IMG/VR virus record: IMGVR_UViG_3300037475_000032
Location: 96,766 to 160,765 of that record
Origin: a virus
DNA length: 64,000 nucleotides
Direction: 5' to 3' (one strand)
A program made the translations under genes and the position numbers. The notes below the pieces were generated by a model. The model did not search any database. It was not told the origin of the DNA and saw nothing but the letters and a program-made list of their open reading frames with translations. Below are positions 8,805-17,357 of this stretch, piece after piece (the first letter of the stretch is position 1; every line of letters starts with the position of its first letter).

Positions 8805-9278
8805 ATGGCAGCGAAGCTATTCATCCTCGTAGGCGTCCCCGGATGCGGCAAGAGCACATGGGCCAGAAGGGTCCTTGGTGGCGTGCATGTAAGCAGCGAT
8901 GAAATCCGTCAGGAGCTATTCGGAGACGAGTACAACGCCAAGCAGAACCAGCAGGTCTTCGAGCGTTTCTACAAGGAAATCGACAAGTTCCTCCTGACCG
9001 GCATCAACGTCATCGCCGATGCTACCAACCTGAACAGCTTCGCTCGCACTGAGCTACGTCGCATCGCCGACATAGTAGGGTGCGAGACTCACTTGTTCTT
9101 CTTCACCAACGTTGAGCAGGCGCTTCTTCGCAACGCCGAGAGAGACGGGGAGCAGCATGGTTCCAAACGAGTCCCCAACGAGGGCATGACGCTCATGCTG
9201 GAGAAGTACGAACTTGCGAGACGCGATATCCCACTGGAGTCGTACAACTCTGTCACCTACATAGGAAGCGTGTCATGA
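8805..9278 (+). CDS. polynucleotide-kinase-type P-loop kinase (157 aa)
   Basis: GVPGCGKST at residues 10-18 is a Walker A motif. It is followed by HVSSDEIR and IADATNLN, the arrangement seen in the kinase half of T4 Pnk and in related AAA_33 kinases; the phosphatase half is absent. It would transfer phosphate to a 5' end or a small substrate, plausibly in RNA or DNA repair. The stop overlaps the next ATG. A TATCCT box sits 6 nt before the ATG, but no convincing -35 box is present. Confidence 0.78.
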   Translation: MAAKLFILVGVPGCGKSTWARRVLGGVHVSSDEIRQELFGDEYNAKQNQQVFERFYKEIDKFLLTGINVIADATNLNSFARTELRRIADIVGCETHLFFFTNVEQALLRNAERDGEQHGSKRVPNEGMTLMLEKYELARRDIPLESYNSVTYIGSVS

Positions 9279-9583
9279 ACCCACAGCAGCCGAGCCTCAG
9301 TGAAAACCTCATCCACGCCCTAGAAGGACTCCCCAAGTTCGCTCTCAGCTATGTCGTGGGCTTCATCGTCATCGCTATCACCGATGTCATCGTGACGAGC
9401 TTGGCGGTAGGGTGCGTATTCCTTGGTATGCTCACGAGCCCCTTGGTGGCTCTCACAGCCTTCTTCCTCATCTACGCTGTCATTCGCACGCTCAATGGGG
9501 TCGGTAACTCAATCAGCAGTGCTGGTAACATGGTGGCACAGGCCCACTTGCAGGGCGGGTTGCAGCAGACTTCCCACCAGTAG
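9275..9583 (+). CDS. small inner-membrane protein, two transmembrane helices (102 aa)
   Basis: Residues about 22-75 form two hydrophobic segments (YVVGFIVIAITDVIVT and LVALTAFFLIYAVI) with a short turn. The C-terminus is polar and Gln-rich, probably cytoplasmic. Overlap with the kinase stop shows coexpression. It could be a membrane effector or holin-like protein, but no lysis partner lies next to it. Confidence 0.7.
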   Translation: MNPQQPSLSENLIHALEGLPKFALSYVVGFIVIAITDVIVTSLAVGCVFLGMLTSPLVALTAFFLIYAVIRTLNGVGNSISSAGNMVAQAHLQGGLQQTSHQ

Positions 9584-9639
9584 CAAGCCCGTAATGGGTG
9601 AAAGGTACTCCGCTTATTTGACAGAAAGACAGACATGAC

Positions 9640-10275
9640 ATGCCCCCCCGAATTCCAGACAACACCCGAGTCAAGCTGCGAGATGGAATCAATCCCGAAC
9701 TCTACGATGGATTTGGGCTTGCAGGGAACGAGGGATGGATTAGGAAGCACCAGGGCGACCGCTACGGGCCGGAACAGGTGTTCATCCAATGGGACAAGGA
9801 CCATTGGTCCTACAACGGGGCACAGGATAAGTGGACGTGGGAGGATCACTTCGACATAGTTGAGGAACCAATGACTGACCAGACACCAACCAGACAAGAG
9901 CAGTTGAAGGACTTGATGGGAGCCTTCACGGATTCTCTCCTAGAGATCGTGGGAGAGGGTGAGCCGACCCCTGCTCAGACCGATGTGCCGCCAGCCCCCG
10001 AGGCAGGACAGGAGCAGGCACCTTCCTACGGCGACATCCTCAAGTCCGCCATCAAGGCCAGTGCCGACGCTGAGTCGTTCTTCGTGATTGCTATTCGCAA
10101 GGACGACGATGAGGGTGTCATCTACCCGCTCGTCTACCACGCTTCACAGACGCCCGAGGCCAGCCTGATTGCGCAGCTACAGCTATCGCACGTAGCTTCC
10201 AGCTTCCATGCAAAGCTCATCGGCGAGGCTCTACAGGCTGTTAGTGAGCCCGGCGAGGACGAGAGTGGCGACTAG
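9640..10275 (+). CDS. hypothetical protein with SH3-like N-terminus (211 aa)
   Basis: The first 75 residues are rich in Trp, Tyr, Gly and Asp with alternating short strands (RVKLRDG, FIQWDKDHWSYNG), resembling a small beta-barrel. A Pro/Glu-rich linker follows, then a helical domain around AIKASADAESFFVIAIRK that may be an independent unit. It is preceded by a 56-nt gap with no clear signal. Its stop abuts the next small gene. No family recognised. Confidence 0.7.
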   Translation: MPPRIPDNTRVKLRDGINPELYDGFGLAGNEGWIRKHQGDRYGPEQVFIQWDKDHWSYNGAQDKWTWEDHFDIVEEPMTDQTPTRQEQLKDLMGAFTDSLLEIVGEGEPTPAQTDVPPAPEAGQEQAPSYGDILKSAIKASADAESFFVIAIRKDDDEGVIYPLVYHASQTPEASLIAQLQLSHVASSFHAKLIGEALQAVSEPGEDESGD

Positions 10276-10422
10276 ATGGCTTGCAGCATCACGCTTACAG
10301 ACAAGGCGTCCTTCCGCACTTGTGACGACGGGCATGTTCACTGCACTCGCTGTGGACGCATCGCTCGTAGGTTTCGCAAGGGCCTGACCTGCGGCTTTGG
10401 CTGCAAGCCTCCTAAGAGGTAG
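10276..10422 (+). CDS. small zinc-ribbon protein (48 aa)
   Basis: The frame fits exactly between its neighbours. Cysteines are arranged CTRCG ... CGFGC with extra Cys and His before them, enough for one zinc site in a very basic C-terminus (KPPKR). Its ATG directly follows the previous TAG. Such mini zinc ribbons recur in this genome and may be regulators; function unknown. Confidence 0.6.
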   Translation: MACSITLTDKASFRTCDDGHVHCTRCGRIARRFRKGLTCGFGCKPPKR

Positions 10423-10424
10423 AG

Positions 10425-10643
10425 ATGAGCGAGCGTAAGGCAGGTGATATCTGCGAGACTTGCTTGCCCCGATGGAAGCACCGCAAGGTGCCTGGCAAGA
10501 AGCTCGTTGAGCTACCAACCCCCACGGAGCTAGGGTTGAAGGTAGTGGTCTGCCCGTACTGCGATGGCTCGGTCATCGTTGCGTTCGCCAACAAGCCCGA
10601 TAACAAGTTCATTCCCGAGCCTGAGCCGGATGAGGACGAGTAG
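10425..10643 (+). CDS. small zinc-ribbon protein (72 aa)
   Basis: CETC near the start and CPYCDG near residue 45 form a plausible four-cysteine zinc site. The C-terminus is an acidic Glu/Pro tail. ATG follows TAAGAGGTAG and the stop abuts the next ATG. It is the second of three consecutive zinc-site genes (10276-11438). No specific function assigned. Confidence 0.68.
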   Translation: MSERKAGDICETCLPRWKHRKVPGKKLVELPTPTELGLKVVVCPYCDGSVIVAFANKPDNKFIPEPEPDEDE

Positions 10644-11438
10644 ATGAACTTGACGATCCAAGACGGTCAGCTAGCCAATAGCCCCCAGGAGGGTGAAGCT
10701 CTGCGATACGCCGGATACGTCAAGTGCTCTACGCCGAACTGCAACTTCTTCATCAGCCCACAGTCTGAGCAAGCTATACTGGAGCACAATGGTTACTACA
10801 CCTGCCCGAAGTGCCAGCGATCCTATGACCTACAGCAGAACCTACCGTGGCACGGAGCCCCCGAAGAGAGTGGGAACTTCGCCCTTGGTAGGGGGGGTGG
10901 AGGAACCCGCATTGGCCTAGACATGACTGAACAAGCTCAGATCGGCGAGGATCTAATCCGCGACCAGAAAGAGCTACCCGGCTACGGCCAGATCATTTGG
11001 TGGCACGAGGGAGCAGCCAACACGCCATCACCTCTCGATGGTGCGACTCGTGACTGGGGCATCGAGGTCAAGACGCTCGGCTACGACGCCATGCACCACC
11101 GCTTCATCCCTGGCCGTGAACAGGAGAAGGAAGCGAAGAACAACCAGGCGGCGGAAATGGGACTCAAGGGAATCCTTGGAGTCCTTGTGCTGCTTGACTA
11201 TCGCCGCTCCATGGCAGACATCTATGTCAAGGAGATGCCCCTCCAGACGTGGCTCAACAACCAGGGCAAGCCACAGACGGGAGTTGCCGCTTTTCGCAAG
11301 AATACGGCAACTCATTTGCTTGAGGAAATCCCCTTCAAGAACCCGTTCATGGACCCCTCCAACCCTTCACCTGGACCGGCGCAAGAGCACGCCTCACCCT
11401 TCGCCCAAGCAGAGCAACAGGAGCCAGTTCCCTTCTAG
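10644..11438 (+). CDS. zinc-finger protein with PD-(D/E)XK-like segment (264 aa)
   Basis: An N-terminal zinc site uses CSTPNC (near residue 28) and CPKC (near 53). After a Gly-rich linker, residues about 110-200 contain WGIEVKT with preceding Asp and later helices. This is the E-x-K core shape of PD-(D/E)XK nucleases, although the upstream acidic residue is not certain. The C-terminus is Pro/Gln-rich. A nuclease or DNA-binding role is an inference; the family is not recognised with confidence. Confidence 0.65.
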   Translation: MNLTIQDGQLANSPQEGEALRYAGYVKCSTPNCNFFISPQSEQAILEHNGYYTCPKCQRSYDLQQNLPWHGAPEESGNFALGRGGGGTRIGLDMTEQAQIGEDLIRDQKELPGYGQIIWWHEGAANTPSPLDGATRDWGIEVKTLGYDAMHHRFIPGREQEKEAKNNQAAEMGLKGILGVLVLLDYRRSMADIYVKEMPLQTWLNNQGKPQTGVAAFRKNTATHLLEEIPFKNPFMDPSNPSPGPAQEHASPFAQAEQQEPVPF

Positions 11439-11444
11439 GGAGTA

Positions 11445-14400
11445 ATGTATATGTGGGACCCGAACAGCATCAGTCAGGATCAGTTGCACGAATACCGCAA
11501 CGCCGCTGAATCGGCATGGGGCGATGACACACGTCATCCTGACTTCGTAGGGCACCCAGACCCAAGTGCGGGCCAGTGCTACGTCACGTCCAAGTGGCTC
11601 ACGGGCGAGCTTGGCGGTCATGTTGGGTTGAAGAATGGTCATTACTTCTGGGTCTCACCGGACAAGAGCCACGTCATTGATCTGACCGGCGATCAGTTCT
11701 CTAGTCCACCACCTTCGGGCAGGATGAACTTCCTGGACGGCCAGCCCGTGGATTCAGAGGACGAAGCCTATGAGCCCGAGACACGCGGATGGCGACCAGG
11801 ACCCATCATGTTCAAGCGTGCTAATCACCCGCTCTACAAGGGATTCAGGATCAAGGCCGATCCTCAGCCTCCGCAGGATCAGAGAGATTGGGAAGACCTG
11901 GAACAGTCACCTCGCATCAACGACCGTCTCCAGCGCTTCACTCGTCGTGCGAACGCTGCTCTCACCAATCCCACGAGTCGCACAGCCGATCTCATGGGAA
12001 TCGGGAACCCGATGAGTGAACCGCAGGCAGAAGAGGATCTGAACCAGCGTTACCTTCACGATACAATGAGTGATCTGCAAATGACGCAGGAACCAATCGA
12101 CCGAGAGTACAAGTTCTTCTATGGACACGGACAACTACACGTATCACCCGTTCATTCTCACGACGAACTCCGAGATCACTCTGGGACATCCCCTGACGAG
12201 AACGGACCAATCGCCGTGGGTTACGTTCATGTTCACGGAGGAGATGCTGTTTGGTCTATTGAGACTAACGTTGCCGCTCGCGGACTCGTTCGCGTCCTTA
12301 AGGACTACAGCAAGACTGTGGGTTGGAAATGGAACGGAGTGGTTGGAGGCGACGGAGCACCCATCCATGATGACTTCGGCGCTACGAAGTCTATGTGGTA
12401 CAAGGCCAACGCTGATGGAGAGGTACAGATCGCAGATGGACCTTTCCGAGGAGCCTCCCGCATCGACATCGTTGGCAGGACCGCCCATTATGCTCGATCC
12501 GCGTCTACCAGCAGTTATGGCGATGCTCTCAGAGAATGGGCCGACGACTTCGGATACCGCCTAGCCGAGTACCCAGGCGGCACGGACATGACCGACCGCA
12601 CAAAGAACTGGGAGGACTTGGAGCTTCACAACAACTCCGACCCCGAATGGGACCCGGAGAAGGCATACGACGGAGCGCCTATTGGTCCTCTCACATGCGG
12701 CACATGCGGCTTCGAGGCACCTGACTTCAATACCCTCATCCTCCATCGCAGACTGCACGAGGGAGAGGACGAAGACCGCATCCAGGATGGTCACTTCCCG
12801 ACGCTCAACGACCGTGACGATACGCTACCGCTTAGGCGCAGGAACGTCAACCCTACGGCGTCACCTCTTGCCTCTTTCCGCGAAGCATCAGTGGTGGATG
12901 GCTTCGACCTGTACGCGAGCCTGTGGGGATACGACCGTGACGAGGGATTGCGCTTCTACGGTGGTTACCTGAATGGTCAACTTCTCGGCTACGGGGTCGT
13001 GCGTCCCGGCGATGATGGAGCCGAGGTCGTCATGATCCACTCATCCATCCCCAACGTCGGCATCGGTACGGTACTCGCTGAGAAGATCAAGCAGCACTAC
13101 CCGGTTCTGACCACGCACGCCGATAGTCCCGAGGGCGAACGCCTTGCCAAGCGCATGGGGATGGTCAATGTCGAGGGTCAGCTATACAAGTGGGCCGCAG
13201 GCGAAGAACCGAAGGACATGATCCAGGCCCCCGTCCCGTTTATCTACGACATCCAGCAAGACCACATCACCACGGGTCATCCGGGCATGAAGACATCGGA
13301 CATCATGGGCCAGTTCACGCCCGGTGGTATAGTTGAGGGCTACTACGAGCCGGGCGGCAAGGTGGTCATCAACACGTCCACCAACATGCCGTACAGCACG
13401 TACCACATGATGCAGCTATGGTATTGGACGCACCCACAAATGCAAATCGTCGGCCTTGAACTAGAAGACCAGCAGGGCAAGAGGCAGAAGCTAGCGGCTA
13501 CTGAGATCGGCCCCTACCTCAAGACGCTCGTGGGAACCGACGCCGCTGCATGGAACGCCTACCAGGCGCTACGCAATGCAGGCGGGAAGGTCTATGCCGT
13601 AGGTGGCGCAGTACGCGATGCTCTGCTTGGCAAGGACCCCAAGGATATTGACCTGATGGTCTCCGGCGTTCCGCCCGAGCAGGTCTCTCATGTCCTTGAA
13701 CAGCTTCCTGGCCGCGTAGACTTGACTGGTAAGCGCTTCGGTGTCTACCGCTACAAGACAAAGGGTCAAGAGGTCGAGATTGCTCTGCCACGCGAGGACA
13801 CCTACGATGGTGAGCGTCGCGGTCAGGGCAAGATCACCGTTGATCCTAGCCTTCCGGTTGAGGATGACCTAAGGCGTCGTGACTTTACTGTCAACAGCAT
13901 GGCCGTGGATCTTGACACAGGTAAGCTCATCGACCCATACGGAGGCGAGAAGGATGCCGAGTCCCACACGCTTAGAACCACTCACCCTTCGTCCTTCGAG
14001 GAGGACCCAACTCGCCTTGTACGTGCGCTTGTGGCTTCTTCCCGCCACGGTCTGGTTCCAGACGAGAGGACCCGTCAGGAGATGGCAGAGAACGCATCGC
14101 GCCTCGACCGTGAGTCCCCCGATGCCCTTAAGCAGCAGCTAGACAAGCTGCTTGAAAGCCCCAATCCGGCAGGGGCACTCAGACTAGCCCATGACACAGG
14201 TGTCCTGCGTCATCTATTCCCTGAGGTCGATGCGAACTTCGACTACGATCAGAACAACACGCATCACTCATACTCGCTGGGTGAGCACTCACTGAACGTG
14301 CTCGACAACGCGAGTCGTCTGACTACGGACCCAGATCTTCGTCTCGCTGCCCTGCTCCACGATCAGGGCAAGCCGGACTCGGCATGGGTAGACCCGGAGA

Positions 14401-14936
14401 AGGGCACGACTCACTACTACGAAAAGTTCATCGACGGCCAGCCTGTAGGAGCCGATCACGCACAGGTGGGAGCCGACATGGCCGAGAAGCGCCTGCGCGA
14501 GACCTACAACTTCCCGGTGGCTCGCATCCGTCGTGTGCGTGAACTGATTGAACACCACATGTTCCCGGCCTTCTCGTCACCCAAGGGCGCACGCAAGTTC
14601 CTCAACCGTGTAGGCGACCACGCTGACGATCTCCTTACGCTGCGCGAAGCCGACATGACCGGCAAGGGGCAGAGCGAGGAGGAAGTCGCTGAAAGGACCA
14701 GCGCCGATAGGATGCGCAATCTCGTGGAGCAGGCCCGTCAGGCAGGCGCACCCACAGATCAGTCGTCCCTCAGTCTCAACGGCAACGACATTGTTGGCAT
14801 GGGAGTGAAGCCCGGACCACAGGTCGGGCAGATCCTCCGCCAGTTGACCAATGATGTGGTTGAGGAACCGCAGTTGAACGACAGAGACGCCCTCACTCAG
14901 CGAGCACAGGAGTACATCAATGCACTTCCAGCATAG
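11445..14936 (+). CDS. multi-domain fusion: papain/cap-like start, C2H2, GNAT, CCA-adding-enzyme nucleotidyltransferase plus HD domain (1163 aa)
   Basis: Residues about 1-100 resemble a small substrate-binding or protease-like fold (QCYVTSKW). Two copies of the shared virion module lie around residues 225-310 and 590-670. A C2H2-type CGTCG...H...H site is near 417. Residues about 486-583 look like a GNAT acetyltransferase (GIGTVLAEK). Residues about 703-840 are a class II CCA/poly(A) nucleotidyltransferase, with YAVGGAVRDALLG, a D-x-D pair (IDLM), RRRDFTVNSMA and DPYGG. An HD metal domain follows at about 940-985 (LAALLHDQGKP). CCA enzymes repair tRNA 3' ends; here the domain sits in a protein far longer than the usual 400-450 aa. 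One of four module-bearing proteins; virion location is inferred. Confidence 0.8.
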   Translation: MYMWDPNSISQDQLHEYRNAAESAWGDDTRHPDFVGHPDPSAGQCYVTSKWLTGELGGHVGLKNGHYFWVSPDKSHVIDLTGDQFSSPPPSGRMNFLDGQPVDSEDEAYEPETRGWRPGPIMFKRANHPLYKGFRIKADPQPPQDQRDWEDLEQSPRINDRLQRFTRRANAALTNPTSRTADLMGIGNPMSEPQAEEDLNQRYLHDTMSDLQMTQEPIDREYKFFYGHGQLHVSPVHSHDELRDHSGTSPDENGPIAVGYVHVHGGDAVWSIETNVAARGLVRVLKDYSKTVGWKWNGVVGGDGAPIHDDFGATKSMWYKANADGEVQIADGPFRGASRIDIVGRTAHYARSASTSSYGDALREWADDFGYRLAEYPGGTDMTDRTKNWEDLELHNNSDPEWDPEKAYDGAPIGPLTCGTCGFEAPDFNTLILHRRLHEGEDEDRIQDGHFPTLNDRDDTLPLRRRNVNPTASPLASFREASVVDGFDLYASLWGYDRDEGLRFYGGYLNGQLLGYGVVRPGDDGAEVVMIHSSIPNVGIGTVLAEKIKQHYPVLTTHADSPEGERLAKRMGMVNVEGQLYKWAAGEEPKDMIQAPVPFIYDIQQDHITTGHPGMKTSDIMGQFTPGGIVEGYYEPGGKVVINTSTNMPYSTYHMMQLWYWTHPQMQIVGLELEDQQGKRQKLAATEIGPYLKTLVGTDAAAWNAYQALRNAGGKVYAVGGAVRDALLGKDPKDIDLMVSGVPPEQVSHVLEQLPGRVDLTGKRFGVYRYKTKGQEVEIALPREDTYDGERRGQGKITVDPSLPVEDDLRRRDFTVNSMAVDLDTGKLIDPYGGEKDAESHTLRTTHPSSFEEDPTRLVRALVASSRHGLVPDERTRQEMAENASRLDRESPDALKQQLDKLLESPNPAGALRLAHDTGVLRHLFPEVDANFDYDQNNTHHSYSLGEHSLNVLDNASRLTTDPDLRLAALLHDQGKPDSAWVDPEKGTTHYYEKFIDGQPVGADHAQVGADMAEKRLRETYNFPVARIRRVRELIEHHMFPAFSSPKGARKFLNRVGDHADDLLTLREADMTGKGQSEEEVAERTSADRMRNLVEQARQAGAPTDQSSLSLNGNDIVGMGVKPGPQVGQILRQLTNDVVEEPQLNDRDALTQRAQEYINALPA

Positions 14937-14965
14937 ACCACTCGACACGCCGGATGTGGATAAAG

Positions 14966-15154
14966 ATGACAGACCAAAGAAGTGAGCCTATCCTAATTCC
15001 TCGTCCGCTCAAGCCGGACGTTCTCTGCTTTGGTATCAAGCGAGCCGGACAGACAGTCATCTTCTACAACGAGGATCGTGAGATCCCCGACGCACCCCAT
15101 CCTGACACGATCCCCAAGTTGCCTCAGAGCATCTTCATCATGGAGAACGAATGA
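14966..15154 (+). CDS. hypothetical protein (62 aa)
   Basis: Two in-frame ATGs are available (14954 and 14966). The second gives a typical MTDQ start and is chosen, but the ribosome-binding site is weak for both. The protein is a compact mixed beta/alpha chain with Pro-rich ends. Its stop overlaps the next ATG by ATGA. No family recognised. Confidence 0.6.
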   Translation: MTDQRSEPILIPRPLKPDVLCFGIKRAGQTVIFYNEDREIPDAPHPDTIPKLPQSIFIMENE

Positions 15155-15348
15155 TGCCCAAGCTGGAGTTTCACGATTACATCGCTATGTGCGAAGATCC
15201 AGAGACGGGTCAGAAAGCCACTTTTCGCTTCCGAGCAAGCTCAGATGCACACGCCGATAGGGAGGCTCGTGATGGCTGGTTTGGCCTTCTAGCACCGCCT
15301 CCTAAGGAGCGCTGGGAAGCATTGAAGGTAGACGTAGCTAGGGTGTAA
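15151..15348 (+). CDS. hypothetical protein (65 aa)
   Basis: It starts in an ATGA overlap and predicts an N-terminal beta hairpin around a single Cys, then a helix (DAHADREARDGW), resembling small phage ferredoxin-like or DUF proteins without a recognisable signature. It precedes the nucleotidyltransferase gene by 8 nt and is likely coexpressed with it. Confidence 0.62.
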   Translation: MMPKLEFHDYIAMCEDPETGQKATFRFRASSDAHADREARDGWFGLLAPPPKERWEALKVDVARV

Positions 15349-15356
15349 TACGTGCA

Positions 15357-16466
15357 ATGCCTGTCGCAAATATCCTCGATCCGATCCACGATACCCTAGA
15401 CGCCCGTGTGTGGGATGATCCGGGCGCAGACAAGCCCGTATTGAAGCCCAAGCACCTCCACTGGATCAAGAAGACGATCTACGATGCGCTTGAAAAGGCG
15501 GGCTACACGGATGTCGAGAAGTGGCTGCATCTCGTACTGACCGGTTCGCTTACAACGTACCAGTATTCGGACGAGTCCGACTGTGACGTTTCACTCTTTG
15601 TGGACACGAAGGTCTTCCCCGAGTGGTCGAGGGCAGAGATGATCGGCGTCATGGTAGGAGAGGTCGATGGGACCACGCTACCGGGCACACCTCACCCGAT
15701 GCAGAACTTCGTTGTGCCCTCACACATCAAGCCCCATGACCTTTACAAGAAGGGCTTGCGCTCAGGCTACGACCTAGATACCCAGACGTGGGTCGAGCCG
15801 CCTGAGCATGATCGTGTCCATGACGTAGAGGCTGAGGAGAACGGCTTCTATGCCTACGCACTCCAGATGGCTGACAAGATGGAGCGCCTGTTGAAGTACG
15901 AGCCCGAGAAGGCAGCCGAGTTCTGGCACGCGATCCACAATCGCCGCAGGCGCGACATGGCATCAGGCAAGGGTGACTTCGCTGAGTCGAACATCGTCTA
16001 CAAGTTTCTTGCCAATCGAGGTCTATTCCCGGCCATCTCGGAGGCCACAGGCGAGTACATCGCACATAAGCTAGGAGCTAATAGTGACCCTTCTATTAGC
16101 CCTGAGCTAATGCAGACACATGTCCTCTACAACCCGTTCAATCCCGAGAAGTTTCATCCTCCCGCTCCAGGGCACGAAAAGTCCATGCCGTGGGTCTATG
16201 ACCCTGATACCAAGACCGTTCACCTTGGTCCTCCGCGAGCATACCACTGGGAGTTGATCGAAAGAACACCGGAGCTACGAGGGCAGTATGAAGGAGCATG
16301 GACGAAGCCCGCTATGGGACAGGCGGGGAATATCCATGGGGCGATGTCGTGGCCCGGCCGTAACACTGACTTCATGGGTGAGCAGGTTGACCCCGAGACC
16401 AAGAGATCTATCAATCAAGCACTAGGCGCACCCGAAGAAGATGAGCACGAGTGGAACTTCGCGTAA
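15357..16466 (+). CDS. Pol-beta-type nucleotidyltransferase with C-terminal virion module (369 aa)
   Basis: Residues about 30-85 contain a long helix then LTGSLTTYQYSDESDCDVSL: the GS...DxD signature of Pol-beta superfamily nucleotidyltransferases. A helical domain follows (residues about 150-235), rich in Arg and Glu. Residues about 280-369 are one copy of the repeated module: PWVYDPDTKTVHLGPP, a His-containing helix, and the terminal EHEWNFA signature. The substrate could be tRNA, another RNA or a protein. Linkage to the CCA-enzyme fusion suggests they act in the same step, perhaps as packaged enzymes. The end overlaps the HNH gene. Confidence 0.75.
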   Translation: MPVANILDPIHDTLDARVWDDPGADKPVLKPKHLHWIKKTIYDALEKAGYTDVEKWLHLVLTGSLTTYQYSDESDCDVSLFVDTKVFPEWSRAEMIGVMVGEVDGTTLPGTPHPMQNFVVPSHIKPHDLYKKGLRSGYDLDTQTWVEPPEHDRVHDVEAEENGFYAYALQMADKMERLLKYEPEKAAEFWHAIHNRRRRDMASGKGDFAESNIVYKFLANRGLFPAISEATGEYIAHKLGANSDPSISPELMQTHVLYNPFNPEKFHPPAPGHEKSMPWVYDPDTKTVHLGPPRAYHWELIERTPELRGQYEGAWTKPAMGQAGNIHGAMSWPGRNTDFMGEQVDPETKRSINQALGAPEEDEHEWNFA

Positions 16467-16905
16467 GCGTAAGGGCGTTCTCTTTATAGAACTGCCTGAG
16501 GCTCCCGATGCTCCGCCCGGTACTTGCCGTTGGTGCGGAGCTACGCTTGTGGGGAAGCGAGCCGTCAGTCGTCGCTACTGCTACCCAGATCGTGAGGGGC
16601 GCAATTGCGTCAAAGAGTTCCGTGACTCGATGACGTGGAATCCCCGCCAAGCTCTACGCATCAAGGCGTTTAAACAGGGAGAGCGTGTCCTACGCTGCAT
16701 CGACTGTGGATTCGTTGTGGAGGAACTGCACAGAGGCTCTAGGGCTCGCGTCATTGTCATGCCATGGGAAGCCGATCACGAGATTCCGCTGTGGGATGGA
16801 GGCGAACACACGGTAGCTAATCTGCGCGTGCGTTGTGTCCCCGACCATCGTGCAAAGACCAACCGTGAGAACGCCATCCGTCGTGCTAAGATGGCTGGCA
16901 CATGA
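16441..16905 (+). CDS. HNH endonuclease (154 aa)
   Basis: Two zinc pairs (CRWCG near residue 28, CIDCG near 82) precede the HNH core WEADHEIPLWDGGEHTVANL and a final CVPDH helix, so the ADHE and N residues of the beta-beta-alpha-metal fold are visible. Free-standing phage HNH nucleases are usually homing endonucleases, sometimes packaging-associated. It overlaps its neighbours by 26 and 4 nt. One GTTTAAAC palindrome lies inside the gene (16668). Confidence 0.85.
   Translation: MSTSGTSRKRKGVLFIELPEAPDAPPGTCRWCGATLVGKRAVSRRYCYPDREGRNCVKEFRDSMTWNPRQALRIKAFKQGERVLRCIDCGFVVEELHRGSRARVIVMPWEADHEIPLWDGGEHTVANLRVRCVPDHRAKTNRENAIRRAKMAGT
16668..16675. repeat. GTTTAAAC palindrome (copy 1, in HNH coding sequence)
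   Basis: One of nine exact GTTTAAAC octamers in the window; here the context is GCGTTTAAACAG and it encodes F-K-Q. Confidence 0.6.
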
Positions 16906-17357
16906 ACTACTACGCCGCCCGTCAGAGACTCGATAACCAGCGCTACGACTACACGCGCATGAACGATGGAGTAGCCCATCCCGAAGGCTACTGTCGAGAG
17001 AAGGTCATCTGCCCTGAGCAGATAGGCGATACCTTCCTCATCGCCAATCCATGCTCTGAGGAATGTCCCACCTGCCACGGCAAGCAGCGTATCCCTAACC
17101 CCGACTACTGTGGTAGCCATGACACGGCCGAGCAGGCGGAAATCTGCTTCGCCGCGTATATCCTTGACCAGGGCACTAAGCCTGTCGCTTATGGTGACTG
17201 GACAGGATGTGAGATCTGCGACGCACCTACCAAGGACGGCATCATGGCCGTTCATCCATTGGGCCAGATGATGGCTCTATGCGATACCCACCGCACTGGC
17301 GCTGTCTTCGCGGCTCATTCGCCCGAGAAGGTCGGAGAGATCGCAGCGAGTTGGTAA
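16902..17357 (+). CDS. cysteine-rich hypothetical protein (151 aa)
   Basis: Ten cysteines, several in CxxC pairs (CPTCHG near residue 64, CEICD near 106), suggest two zinc sites. The N-terminal 40 residues are Tyr/Arg/Asn-rich. The gene is linked on both sides by 4-nt or 1-nt overlaps. It resembles small phage zinc proteins that may bind nucleic acid. No family assigned. Confidence 0.66.
   Translation: MNYYAARQRLDNQRYDYTRMNDGVAHPEGYCREKVICPEQIGDTFLIANPCSEECPTCHGKQRIPNPDYCGSHDTAEQAEICFAAYILDQGTKPVAYGDWTGCEICDAPTKDGIMAVHPLGQMMALCDTHRTGAVFAAHSPEKVGEIAASW

Noticed and set aside
9618-9650. TTGACA at 9618 as a promoter for the 9640 gene
   Set aside because: There is no -10 box at a usable distance; the spacer runs into the start codon.
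10891-10897. G7 run in the 10644 gene as a further frame break
   Set aside because: The reading frame continues normally through it as Gly codons, as it does through the G/C runs near 19120, 27970 and 51650.
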